DNA of 64,000 nt from NCBI GenBank assembly GCA_025964675.1, contig JAOPYI010000301.1, positions 62,001-126,000 on the forward strand, in the 5' to 3' direction. Each line of letters opens with the position of its first letter. The stretch's first letter is position 1. The position numbers and the translations under genes are program-made. The DNA is from Sphaerisporangium sp. (lineage in GTDB: Bacteria > Actinomycetota > Actinomycetes > Streptosporangiales > Streptosporangiaceae). Below the pieces are notes generated by a model that saw only the letters and a list, made by a program, of their open reading frames with translations, ran no database searches and was not told the DNA's origin. Below, one piece after another: positions 12,399 through 20,353 of the stretch.

Positions 12399-13886
12399 CT
12401 AGCTCTTGCGCCGACCGTGAAGCAACGTCACCAATTTCACTAGACGTTCCAGGTCGGCGGGTGTCCGAGTGAATGATGTGAGATTCATTCCAGGTATGGC
12501 GAAACGCTGGCGGGAGATGGCCTTCGGCCGTGCGAACTCGCGCAGCCCGTCCGCGCCGTGAATGCGGCCGAACCCCGAATCTCCCACGCCGCCGAACGGA
12601 AGTGAGGGAACGCCCACGAAGGAAATGACCGAGTTGATGGCCGTCATGCCGGTGAGCATGGCCCGGGCGAGCTCCATGGCCCTGCGCGTGTTGCCCGAGA
12701 AGATAGTGCTGCCCAGGCCGTAGGCCACGGCGTTGGACTTCTCCAGGGCTTCCTCCAGGGTCGCCACCTTGCTGACCGTGATCGTCGGTCCGAAGGTCTC
12801 CTCCCGTACCGCGCTGGAGTCCTCAGGGACGTCGGTGAGGACCACAGGGTCGACGTACGGGGCCCGTACGGACTCCGCGCCGCCCACCACGGCCTTCCCG
12901 CCCTTGGCGAGGGCGTCGTCGACGTGCCGCCGGATCACATCCGTCTGGGACGGCATGGTGATCGGCCCGTAGTCCTCGCCGCCGCGCAGGGCTCTGGCCC
13001 GGTCGGTGAGCTCGCGCATGAAGCCGTCGTAGACGCGCTCCACCACGTAGACACGCTCGACGCCCACGCATGTCTGGCCGGCGTTGGACATCGCGCCCCA
13101 GAGCGTGGCGTCGGCCGCGGCGGCGAGGTCGGCGTCCGCGTCGACGATCAGCGCGTCCTTGCCGCCGCACTCCGCCACGATCGGCGTCAGGTTGGCCGCG
13201 CAGGCGGCCATGACCCGCTTGGCGGTCGCCGTCGAGCCGGTGAAGGCGATCTTGCGTACGCCCGGGTGCCCGGCTAGGGCGGCTCCGGTCTCCCCGAGCC
13301 CGGTGACGACCTGGAACACCTTCCGCTCGGGGACGCTCTGCGTGAACAGCTCGGCCAGCAGCAGGCCGACCCCGGGAGTCAGCTCGCTGGGCTTGAACAC
13401 CACGGCGTTGCCCGCGGCCAGGGCGTAGGCGAGGGAGCCCATCGGGGTGAACACCGGGTAGTTCCACGGCCCGATCACACCGACCACGCCCAGCGGGAGG
13501 TACTCCAGGGTGGCGGCGAGGTTGACGCCGATCAGGCCGGTCGGGACCCGGCGCGGGCCGAGGACCTTGCGGGCGTTGCGTGCGGCCCAGTCGAGGTGCG
13601 TGATCGCGAGCGCGGTCTCAAGGACGGCGTCGCCGATCGGCTTGCCCGTCTCCTCGTGGACCAGCGTGGCGACGCCGGTGAGGTTCCGCGTGAGGACGGC
13701 TTTGTAGTCGAGCAGCCGCCGCCTGCGCCCTTCGAAGCCCAGTTCCGCCCACCACCTGGCCGCCTCTCCCGCGCTCTCCACCGCGGCCCCCACGGCTTCG
13801 GCGTCGTGGAGGGGGTGGGTGCCCACCACCACCCCCGTGGCGGGGTTCAGGGAGTCGAAGGTGCGCTGCTCGGTAGCCGTTGACAT
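12399..13886 (-). CDS. Succinate-semialdehyde dehydrogenase-like NAD(P)+ aldehyde dehydrogenase
   Basis: Oxidises an aldehyde to the acid, most likely succinate semialdehyde to succinate in GABA breakdown. The 495-residue protein (ATG 13886) has the cofactor motif GPWNYPVF, the general base Glu239 in VAECGGKD and the nucleophile Cys273 in NAGQTCVGVERVYV, the latter typical of actinobacterial GabD2-type enzymes. A longer in-frame start at 14006 would add 40 unrelated residues. Neighbouring genes (TetR downstream, a response regulator 116 bases upstream) give no pathway information, so substrate assignment rests on family resemblance only. Confidence 0.8.
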   Translation of the reverse strand: MSTATEQRTFDSLNPATGVVVGTHPLHDAEAVGAAVESAGEAARWWAELGFEGRRRRLLDYKAVLTRNLTGVATLVHEETGKPIGDAVLETALAITHLDWAARNARKVLGPRRVPTGLIGVNLAATLEYLPLGVVGVIGPWNYPVFTPMGSLAYALAAGNAVVFKPSELTPGVGLLLAELFTQSVPERKVFQVVTGLGETGAALAGHPGVRKIAFTGSTATAKRVMAACAANLTPIVAECGGKDALIVDADADLAAAADATLWGAMSNAGQTCVGVERVYVVERVYDGFMRELTDRARALRGGEDYGPITMPSQTDVIRRHVDDALAKGGKAVVGGAESVRAPYVDPVVLTDVPEDSSAVREETFGPTITVSKVATLEEALEKSNAVAYGLGSTIFSGNTRRAMELARAMLTGMTAINSVISFVGVPSLPFGGVGDSGFGRIHGADGLREFARPKAISRQRFAIPGMNLTSFTRTPADLERLVKLVTLLHGRRKS

Positions 13887-14002
13887 GGCGTCTCCTTCTC
13901 GGGGCCTTGCGATCACGCCGGCCCCCGGCGCCGGGAGCACGCCCTTCCCGCCGAGGGGGTCTGGGGCCACGATAGCCCTCTGGTTGCGGGGGAAACCATC
14001 TC

Positions 14003-14620
14003 TCACAGCAAGCCGCGGCCAAGTGCCGTGGTGACGGCGGCGGTGCGGTCGGAGACGCCGAGCTTGCCGAAGATTCGCAGCAGGTGGGTCTTGACCGTCG
14101 TCTCGCTGATGAACAGCTCCTTGCCGACCTCGGCGTTGGTCAGGCCCCGCGCGACCAGTGCCAGCACCTCGGTCTCCCGCTTGGACAGTGACTCGGCCGC
14201 AGGGGCCCGCATCCTGGTCACCAGCTTCGTCGCGACCGACGGCGACAGGACGGTCTCGCCTCGCGCGGCGCCGAAGATCGCCGCGATCAGGTCGGCCCTC
14301 GAGGTGTCCTTCATCAGGTACCCGGCGGCTCCGGCCTCGACGGCGCGCACGATGTCCTGGTCGGTCTCGTACGTGGTGAGCACGATCACCCGGCTCTCCG
14401 GACGGCCGGCGAGGATACGCGCGATGGCTCCCACGCCGTCCCCGCCGGGCATGCGCAGGTCCATCAGGATCACGTCGGGACCCAGCTCGCGGGCGCGCAC
14501 CACCGCCTCGTCGCCCGATCCGGCCTCCCCCGCCACGCTGATGCCGGGATCGGCGTCCAGCATGCCGCGCAGGCCCTCTCGCACCACGGGATGGTCGTCG
14601 ACGATCAGCACGCGTATCAC
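14003..14620 (-). CDS. LuxR/NarL-type response regulator of an ABC-transporter two-component system
   Basis: A 205-residue DNA-binding regulator. The receiver domain has the acidic pocket VDD (8-10) and the phosphoacceptor Asp54 in VILMDLRMPGG; the C-terminal LuxR helix-turn-helix is ETEVLALVARGLTNAEVG followed by ISETTVKTHLLRIFGKLGV. Its GTG start overlaps the kinase stop (GTGA). It is the last gene of the four-gene operon ATPase-permease-kinase-regulator, so it very likely controls that transporter; a perfect palindrome upstream of the ATPase gene (17611-17630) is the natural candidate site. Confidence 0.93.
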   Translation of the reverse strand: MIRVLIVDDHPVVREGLRGMLDADPGISVAGEAGSGDEAVVRARELGPDVILMDLRMPGGDGVGAIARILAGRPESRVIVLTTYETDQDIVRAVEAGAAGYLMKDTSRADLIAAIFGAARGETVLSPSVATKLVTRMRAPAAESLSKRETEVLALVARGLTNAEVGKELFISETTVKTHLLRIFGKLGVSDRTAAVTTALGRGLL

Positions 14621-15852
14621 GAAAGCCTGTCCTCCTGAGGGAACCGGACGGTCAGCTCGGTGCCTCGGCCCGGTGCGCTGCCGATGTCCAGGGTGCCTCC
14701 CGCGTGCTCCACTCGGCTCCGCATGGCCCGCAGGCCGTACCCCTCGCCGGGCGCCGGGCCGTCGAACCCCGCCCCGTCGTCCCGGACGGTCAGGACCACC
14801 TCCCGCTCGCCGTACCGCAGACGGACGCCCGCTGAGGACGCCGCCGCGTGCTTGCGTACGTTGGCCAGCCCTTCCTGAGCGGCCCGGATCAGCACCACCT
14901 CGATGCCGGGCGGCAGCGCCCGCGAGGCGCCCTCGGTCGCGAACGCCACCGGCATGGTGAGCTCCTCGCCGAGCCGGGCCGTGATCCTGCCCAGCGCCTC
15001 TTCGAGGGTGGATCCGTCGAGGGGCGCGGGGGTCAGGGAGGCGATCAGGCCGCGCGCCTCATCGAGGTTCTCCCTCGCGGTCCGCACGGCCAGCGCGAGA
15101 TGCCTGGACGGGTCGGCCTGGGCCTCGGCGGCCTGGATGAGCATGATGATGCTGGTGAACCCTTGGGCGAGCGTGTCGTGGATCTCGCCGGCCAGCCGCT
15201 CCCGCTCGGCCAGGGCGCCCCGCTCGCGCGAGAGCCGTTCGACCTCCGCCCGGCTGGCCTCCAGCTCGTCGATCAGCTCGGCTCTCTCCGCGCTCTGGTG
15301 GATGATGCGCGTGACCCAGGGTCCGAACACCAAGGCGAACGTGACGGCCATGGCGCACGTCGCCATGAAGGTGAGAAACGACGCGAGGTCGAGCGCGGGC
15401 CGTACCAGGAAGCGGATCGCCGGTGAGACGTTGAGGACGAGCACGGCCACCAGCGCCCACCGGGGCCGCAGCAGCATGAACGCATGCGGGCAGAGCGCGA
15501 AGAGCGCGAAGGACGAGGCCGGGGCGACGATCGTGGCCGGGACGAACGCCACGACGATGAAGCCGGCGTAGATCAGTCCGCCCCGGATGTCGTAGTCGTC
15601 GCCCTTGATCGCCCGGCGGCCCACGGCGAGGTAGGCGCCGGCGCAGACGGTCAGCAGGGTGATCGCGACCGCCTTGTCGGCCACGCCCGTACCGCCGTCG
15701 AGGACCACGAAGACGATGGTGACGATGAAGGCCACCATGAAGAGGATCTCCCAGCCGCGGAACGCCTCCCAGGCGTGGGTCCTCGCGCGGTCGCGGTCCG
15801 CGGCGCTCCGCAGGCCGCGGTACCCGTACGGCGGGGGATCGGCGGCCGTCAT
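14617..15852 (-). CDS. Membrane sensor histidine kinase (HisKA_3 type)
   Basis: A 411-residue kinase with about five to six membrane helices in residues 35-185, a short coiled coil, and a dimerisation/phosphoacceptor helix ERLAGEIHDTLAQGF with His225. The C-terminal HATPase domain includes AQEGLANVRKHA and DDGAGFDGPAPGEGYGL. ATG 15852 overlaps the permease stop (ATGA); an open frame continues upstream but is antiphase to the permease. No large extracellular domain exists, so it probably senses through the membrane, as kinases paired with ABC exporters (DesK/LiaS-like) do. Confidence 0.92.
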   Translation of the reverse strand: MTAADPPPYGYRGLRSAADRDRARTHAWEAFRGWEILFMVAFIVTIVFVVLDGGTGVADKAVAITLLTVCAGAYLAVGRRAIKGDDYDIRGGLIYAGFIVVAFVPATIVAPASSFALFALCPHAFMLLRPRWALVAVLVLNVSPAIRFLVRPALDLASFLTFMATCAMAVTFALVFGPWVTRIIHQSAERAELIDELEASRAEVERLSRERGALAERERLAGEIHDTLAQGFTSIIMLIQAAEAQADPSRHLALAVRTARENLDEARGLIASLTPAPLDGSTLEEALGRITARLGEELTMPVAFATEGASRALPPGIEVVLIRAAQEGLANVRKHAAASSAGVRLRYGEREVVLTVRDDGAGFDGPAPGEGYGLRAMRSRVEHAGGTLDIGSAPGRGTELTVRFPQEDRLS

Positions 15853-16694
15853 CCGTCGCGGCGGCTCTTCCAGCGGAACGTCGTCAGGCACAGGACAAGA
15901 CCTCCGACGACCCACGCTCCCAGGATGAGGGCCACGCGGTCCAGTTCGTACGACTTCGTCATCTCCAGGGCGGCCCCCGCGTCGCCCAGGAAAACCGATC
16001 TGAAGCCCTGGCACATCCACCTCAGCGGGAAGAAGGCGGAGATGTCGATGAGCCAGTCCGGAAGCTGCGTCATCGGGATGAACACCCCCGAGATGAACTG
16101 CAGCACCACGAAAGGCATGCTGATCACCGCCGTGGCGCTCCTCGCGGACCGGGGCAGGCTGCTGACCGCGATCCCGAGCAGCGCCGACCCCGTGATGCCG
16201 AGCAGGAACACCCATGCGAACGTCACCCACCGGAGCGGCTCGGACGGAAGCGCCAGCCCGTACGCGACCACGCCGATGGCCAGCAGGATCGCGACCTCCA
16301 GCAGGGCCACCACGAGAACGTTCAGGATCTTTCCGATGAAGTACGCGCTTCGCGGCAGGGGAGTGCCGGCGAGGCGCTTAAGCGTGCCGTCGTCCCGGTC
16401 GACGGCGATGCCGATGCCGAGGTTCTGGAAGCTGGCGCTCATGACTCCCGCGCCGATGAGGCCGGCGGTGTAGAGCTGGGAGACGGTGATCGGAGTGCCC
16501 TCCAGATTCCCGCCGAAGATCGACCCGAAGATGACCAGCAGGATGATCGGGAAGGCGAAGGTGAAGATGACGGCGTCCTTCTCGCGGAAGAACATCCTCG
16601 TCTCGGCGACGCCCCTCGACCAGCCGAGGGCCGCGATCGAGGGCAGATGGGGCCTTGCGGTGGAGGCCGTGGGGGCGGTGATGGTCTCGCTCAT
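15849..16694 (-). CDS. ABC transporter permease (ABC-2 type)
   Basis: A 281-residue membrane subunit with six helices in the ABC-2/DrrB arrangement: one after about residue 40, a cluster at 90-205 and a last helix near 250. The conserved ABC-2 segment is GVFIPMTQLPDWLIDISAFFP. It is joined by 4-base overlaps to the ATPase upstream and to the kinase downstream, so the four proteins are translated in a coupled way. The exported substrate (drug, lipid or peptide) cannot be told from sequence. Confidence 0.9.
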   Translation of the reverse strand: MSETITAPTASTARPHLPSIAALGWSRGVAETRMFFREKDAVIFTFAFPIILLVIFGSIFGGNLEGTPITVSQLYTAGLIGAGVMSASFQNLGIGIAVDRDDGTLKRLAGTPLPRSAYFIGKILNVLVVALLEVAILLAIGVVAYGLALPSEPLRWVTFAWVFLLGITGSALLGIAVSSLPRSARSATAVISMPFVVLQFISGVFIPMTQLPDWLIDISAFFPLRWMCQGFRSVFLGDAGAALEMTKSYELDRVALILGAWVVGGLVLCLTTFRWKSRRDG

Positions 16695-17554
16695 GGGGAT
16701 ACCTCTGCTCGTGTCCCGGCGCCGATGAGGCCGAGGTAGATGTCCTCCAGGGAGGGCCGCGTGACGGTCAGCTCGGGGACCTCGCCGTCGAACCGGCGGG
16801 TCAGCTCCATCACCGTCCTGGTCGGGGTGCCGGTTTCGAGATGCCTGCGCTCGCCCGCCTCAAGCCAGCTCACCCGGGCCTTGGCGGTCGCGCGTCCGCC
16901 GAGGGTGGCGGGCTCGCCCTCGGCCACGATGCGGCCTCCCGCGATGACCGCCACCCGGTCGGCGAGCGCCTCGGCCTCGTCGAGGTAGTGGGTGGTCAGC
17001 ACGATGGTCGTGCCGTCGTGGGCGAGGTCCTCCATCAGGTCCCAGAACCGGCGCCGCGCCTCGGGGTCGAAGCCGGTGGTCGGCTCGTCGAGGAACAGCA
17101 GCTCGGGGTTCCCGATCACGCCGAGTGCCACGTCCACCCTCCTCCGCTGGCCGCCGGAGAGCTGCCGTACGCGGCTGCCCGCTTTCTCCGTCAGCCCCAC
17201 CTTGGCGATCACCTCGTCGGGGTCCCTGGCGTTCGGGTAGTAGCCGGCGAAGTGGCGTACGGTCTCACGGACGGTCAGTTCCGCCGTGTCGTTCGCCGTC
17301 TGGAGGACGATGCCGACCCGGCTCCGCCAGAGCCGGGTCGGGTGCTGCGGGTCGGTGCCTAGCACGCTGACCTCGCCGGCATCCCGCCTGCGATACCCCT
17401 CAAGGATCTCTACCGTGGTGGACTTGCCTGCCCCATTGGGGCCGAGGATGGCGAACACCTCGCCGGCGTGGATCTCCAGATCGATGCCGCCCACCGCCTG
17501 CACGTCGCCGTACCGCTTGGCGAGGCCGCGCACCTTCACCGCTGACTGCGTCAT
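16691..17554 (-). CDS. ABC transporter ATP-binding protein (DrrA-like exporter)
   Basis: Drives the adjacent permease. The 287 residues contain Walker A GPNGAGKST (38-46), the ABC signature LSGGQRRRVD, Walker B LLFLDEPTTGFD and the H-loop TTHYLDEAE. The C-terminal extension of about 70 residues, ending in PSLEDIYLGLIGAG, is characteristic of DrrA/CcmA-type exporter ATPases. It is the first gene of the operon; a 20-base perfect palindrome is centred 67 bases upstream of its ATG. Confidence 0.93.
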   Translation of the reverse strand: MTQSAVKVRGLAKRYGDVQAVGGIDLEIHAGEVFAILGPNGAGKSTTVEILEGYRRRDAGEVSVLGTDPQHPTRLWRSRVGIVLQTANDTAELTVRETVRHFAGYYPNARDPDEVIAKVGLTEKAGSRVRQLSGGQRRRVDVALGVIGNPELLFLDEPTTGFDPEARRRFWDLMEDLAHDGTTIVLTTHYLDEAEALADRVAVIAGGRIVAEGEPATLGGRATAKARVSWLEAGERRHLETGTPTRTVMELTRRFDGEVPELTVTRPSLEDIYLGLIGAGTRAEVSP

Positions 17555-17610
17555 GCCTCAAGCATCCGGACCGTACGGCCCCGGCGGCACCACTGACGGA
17601 CCGACCCGGC

Positions 17611-17630
17611 TGTCCACCGTTCGGTGGACA
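17611..17630. promoter_or_regulatory. Perfect palindrome upstream of the ABC transporter/two-component operon
   Basis: The sequence TGTCCACCGTTCGGTGGACA has two perfect 9-base arms around TT. It lies in the 87-base gap between the ATPase start (17554) and the end of the glycosyltransferase gene (17642). Dyads of this kind are used by dimeric LuxR-type response regulators, and the operon encodes one, so autoregulation is the simplest reading. A terminator of the upstream glycosyltransferase transcript is the alternative, since the same dyad can fold as a hairpin. Confidence 0.5.
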
Positions 17631-17641
17631 CCGAACACCGG

Positions 17642-18925
17642 CTAGGCGGGGGTGCCCAGAGAGCAGTCGGGGAATTCCTCGCGGTCTTCGAGGCCGGTCA
17701 GCAGGGCGCTCCACTGGGCGCCGATGACGTCCATCCGGTAGTCCGCGGCGGTGCGGAGGGCGTTCGCGCCGAGCGTGCGGCGGAGCTCCTCGTCCTCGAT
17801 CAGCCGGCAGATGCCCTCGCCGAGCGCGACGGCCTTCTTCGAGCGGATGAGCAGGCCGTCGTGCCCGTCGGTGATGATCTCCTTGGGGCCGTGCGGGCAG
17901 TTGAAGCTGACGACCGGCACGCCCTTGCTCATGGCCTCCAGGATCGTCATGCCGAACCCCTCGTAGCGCGAGCTGACGGCGTAGATCGACGACTTGGACA
18001 GCTCCACGCCGATCTCCGGCGTGCTTCCCATGAGGAAGACCTTGTCGGACAGCCCCGCGTCGACGATGCGCGACCGGAGCTTCTCCTCGCGCTCGGGCGT
18101 ACCGCCTCCGTAGATGCGCAGGACCCAGTCGGGATGCGCCTCCGTCACCGTCTTCCAGGCGTTGACCAGCCGGTCGAAGCCCTTGGCCCACACGATGCGG
18201 CCGATCGCGATGACGACCTTCTCCTCCAGCGAGGAGACGTCTCCCGCCAGCTCCGGGATGGCGTTCGGGATGCGCAGGAGGCGTTTGGGCGGGCTGGACC
18301 TCAGCGCCTTGGCATAGTGCGTCAGATCGGCCTCGGTGAGCGTGGCGAACGCGTCCAGCCTGCCGTACCGCCTCTTGATCTTGGCTTTCAGGTCAGGCCC
18401 GTGGGAGTCGAAGGTGACGTGCTCCTGGCCGATGGTGAGGACCTCCGGCGGTGCGAACAGGCTGATGACCAGGTTGAACCCGGGACGCGTGCCGATGACC
18501 ACGCCGCCGCGCAATGACCGGAGAAAGCGCACCAGCCGCAGGTCCGTCAGGAGGCTCATGCTGAGATAGGCCTTCTCCTCCTGGGGGACCAGCATGCTCG
18601 GGCGACGCGAAAGGTACTCGGCGATCCAGCCGCGCGGCACTGTCCTGTCGTCGAGGAACGACACCCGCACGCCCGGCGGCATCTCGAAGAACGGCTTCTC
18701 GGCCGTCCGGATCAGGCTGACGATCTCCACCTCGCGGTCACGCGCCAGGTAAGAGGCGAGGTTGATCACGGTACGGATCGTGCCGCCCATGCCGTACGCG
18801 TGCAGCAGCAGGATGCGGACCGTCCCGGTGTCGCGCGGCCGCGCCCTGCGTGCCCGCCTCCTGTTGAGAGCCTCGAGCAGCCCGAGGGCCGCGCGGGCGG
18901 CAGCCTTACGTCCCCTCGTCAACAC
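17642..18925 (-). CDS. GT4-family glycosyltransferase
   Basis: A 427-residue cytoplasmic or membrane-associated GT-B enzyme. The N-terminal acceptor domain has the glycine-rich LLLHAYGMGGTIRTVINLA. The C-terminal donor domain begins near EEKVVIAIGRIVWAKGFDRL and carries the GT4 glutamate motif SSRYEGFGMTILEAMSKGVP. An Arg-rich N-terminus (about 33 residues) may bind the membrane. The GTG start is preceded by GAGGGG. Similar proteins act on poly(glycerol phosphate) or polysaccharide chains, but neither donor nor acceptor is known here. It stands alone; upstream lies a gene-poor stretch of about 630 bases. Confidence 0.82.
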   Translation of the reverse strand: MLTRGRKAAARAALGLLEALNRRRARRARPRDTGTVRILLLHAYGMGGTIRTVINLASYLARDREVEIVSLIRTAEKPFFEMPPGVRVSFLDDRTVPRGWIAEYLSRRPSMLVPQEEKAYLSMSLLTDLRLVRFLRSLRGGVVIGTRPGFNLVISLFAPPEVLTIGQEHVTFDSHGPDLKAKIKRRYGRLDAFATLTEADLTHYAKALRSSPPKRLLRIPNAIPELAGDVSSLEEKVVIAIGRIVWAKGFDRLVNAWKTVTEAHPDWVLRIYGGGTPEREEKLRSRIVDAGLSDKVFLMGSTPEIGVELSKSSIYAVSSRYEGFGMTILEAMSKGVPVVSFNCPHGPKEIITDGHDGLLIRSKKAVALGEGICRLIEDEELRRTLGANALRTAADYRMDVIGAQWSALLTGLEDREEFPDCSLGTPA

Positions 18926-19175
18926 GCTGAAGACCCCTCGTGTGGTGAAGCCATGGTTATGCCCCTCGCGATGTCATATGCCGTCCAGCGGCGGGAGCAT
19001 GCGTGACCCGAGGTCAGACTAGTAAGTCACTTCGCCTCGGAAGGTAAGAATTCGGTTAGTGCTCCCCTTACCTAACCCCCGCATTCATGATCTAGACGCT
19101 ATGAGGTGCTCGAAAGTTGCATCTCATTCCAAAAAACTCGCTCAGTGCCCGGGTGGTTACAACGGATATGGCGTC

Positions 19176-19195
19176 TGTACCTACCGGTATGTACA
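19176..19195. promoter_or_regulatory. TetR-operator-like palindrome next to a TetR pseudogene
   Basis: TGTACCTACCGGTATGTACA is a 20-base dyad in which nine of ten base pairs match. Dyads centred on ACCGGT are a common form of TetR-family operators in actinomycetes. It ends at base 19195, exactly where recognisable TetR C-terminal coding sequence begins in the pseudogene that follows, so it may be the surviving operator of that lost gene. No intact gene starts nearby on either strand. Confidence 0.5.
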
Positions 19196-19545
19196 CCTCT
19201 CGGCCTACCTGCTGCGGGAGCGTAAGGTGTCGCGCGGTTGCCCGATCGGGTGGCTGACCCAGGATCCCGGCGTCATCGCCAGCGAGAGCCGGCGGCGGCC
19301 GCTGGAGGAGACCTTCGACTGGCTACGGTGCCGCCTCGCCGAGGGGCGGGCACGCGGCGATCACGCTCCCGGCTGGTGCCGCGGACACCGCGGCCACCGC
19401 CGTGGCGGTGCTCCAGGGAGGGTACGTGCCGGCGCGGGCGGCCGGCTCCGTGGAGCCGTTCGACCAGGCGAATCAGGGGCGTGCTCGCGCTGCCCGCCTC
19501 TCAGGCGGCCACAACCGCGACCTGGAAACGGGCCGCCGGTGGTAG
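19196..19545 (+). pseudogene. Decayed TetR-family regulator (C-terminal domain only, frameshifted)
   Basis: The 18926-19552 stretch has no intact gene but holds the remains of one. In one frame, bases about 19196-19370 encode AYLLRERKVSRGCPIGWL and PLEETFDWLRCRLAEG, typical of the ligand domain of GCP(I/V)G-type TetR regulators. From about 19375 the similarity continues in the next frame as AATAVAVLQGGYVPARAAGS followed by VEPFDQA, and from about 19478 in the third frame as RGVLALPASQAATTAT. At least two frameshifts are therefore needed. The helix-turn-helix half is missing; the bases before it are less GC-rich and encode nothing recognisable. Family resemblance was judged by eye. Confidence 0.6.
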
Positions 19546-19552
19546 CGCTCGC

Positions 19553-20212
19553 TCAGAAAAGCGTGTCGGTGCGCTCGATGCCGCGCAGGGCGTCGTAGTC
19601 GAGGGTCACGCAGCCGATGCCGCGATCGGTGGCCAGCACCCGCGCCTGGGGCTTGATCTCCTGGGCGGCGAAGACCCCCTTGACCGGCGCGAGCAGCGTG
19701 TCGCGGTTGAGCAGCTCGAGGTAACGCGTGAGCTGCTCGACCCCGTCGATGTCGCCCCGCCGCTTGATCTCGACGGCGATGGTGCCGCCCAGCTGGTCGC
19801 GGCAGAGGATGTCCACCGGTCCGATCGCCGTGGGGTACTCCCTGCGGATCAGGCTCCAGCCGTCGCCGAGGGTGTGGATGTGCTCCGCCAGAAGCTCCTG
19901 CAGATGGGCCTCGACACCGTCCTTCTGGAGGCCGGGATCGACGCCGAGCTCGTGGGAGGAGTCGTGGAGGATCTCCTCCATCGTCAGGATGAGCTTCTCA
20001 CCGGTCTTGCCGTGGGTGACGGTCCACGTGCCTTCCTCCTCGCGCACCTTGCACGGGGGGTTCATCCAGTTGAGCGGCTTGAAGGCCCGGTCATCGGCGT
20101 GAATGGACACCGAGCCGTCCGCTTTCAAAAGGATCAGCCTGGGCGCCATCGGGAGGTGCGCAGTGAGCCGTCCCACGTAATCCACGCTGCATCGAGCGAT
20201 GACCAGCCGCAT
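19553..20212 (-). CDS. nucS: Mismatch-specific endonuclease NucS/EndoMS
   Basis: Non-canonical mismatch repair nuclease of actinobacteria and archaea; it cuts both strands at mismatches and works with the sliding clamp. The 219-residue protein starts [16 protein letters not shown], the usual NucS N-terminus. The RecB-like catalytic core is [20 protein letters not shown] with Asp, Glu and Lys in place. A longer open frame upstream is spurious. A TAGGGT -10-like box 8 bases before the ATG suggests a leaderless transcript. The C-terminus (ERTDTLF) resembles a clamp-interacting tail, which is an inference. MutS/MutL are generally absent from such genomes. Confidence 0.93.
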   Translation of the reverse strand: MRLVIARCSVDYVGRLTAHLPMAPRLILLKADGSVSIHADDRAFKPLNWMNPPCKVREEEGTWTVTHGKTGEKLILTMEEILHDSSHELGVDPGLQKDGVEAHLQELLAEHIHTLGDGWSLIRREYPTAIGPVDILCRDQLGGTIAVEIKRRGDIDGVEQLTRYLELLNRDTLLAPVKGVFAAQEIKPQARVLATDRGIGCVTLDYDALRGIERTDTLF

Positions 20213-20353
20213 GACCGCCAACCCTACCGCCCGGCCCGGCCGAGGCGGGGGCCGTTGCACCGAGCTCCGCGAGCGTGAGGCTTCACAGGGTCGTTTTGGG
20301 GCGGGGAGTGCTCTCTGGGAGACTGTCCGGCAACGGGTACAGGGGAGGGCCGC

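Noticed and set aside
19042..19077. AGGTAAG...CTTACCT and GGTTAG...CTAACC nested repeats resembling an IdeR/DmdR iron box
   Set aside because: The half-sites match in part but the spacing is wrong for the 19-base iron box, and no iron gene is adjacent. The TAAGGTAAG at about 51392 is likewise only a half-site.
19059..19598. A 179-codon plus-strand frame as a real gene
   Set aside because: Only its middle part resembles a TetR ligand domain and the similarity leaves the frame, so I call it a pseudogene; its end also overlaps the 3' end of nucS.
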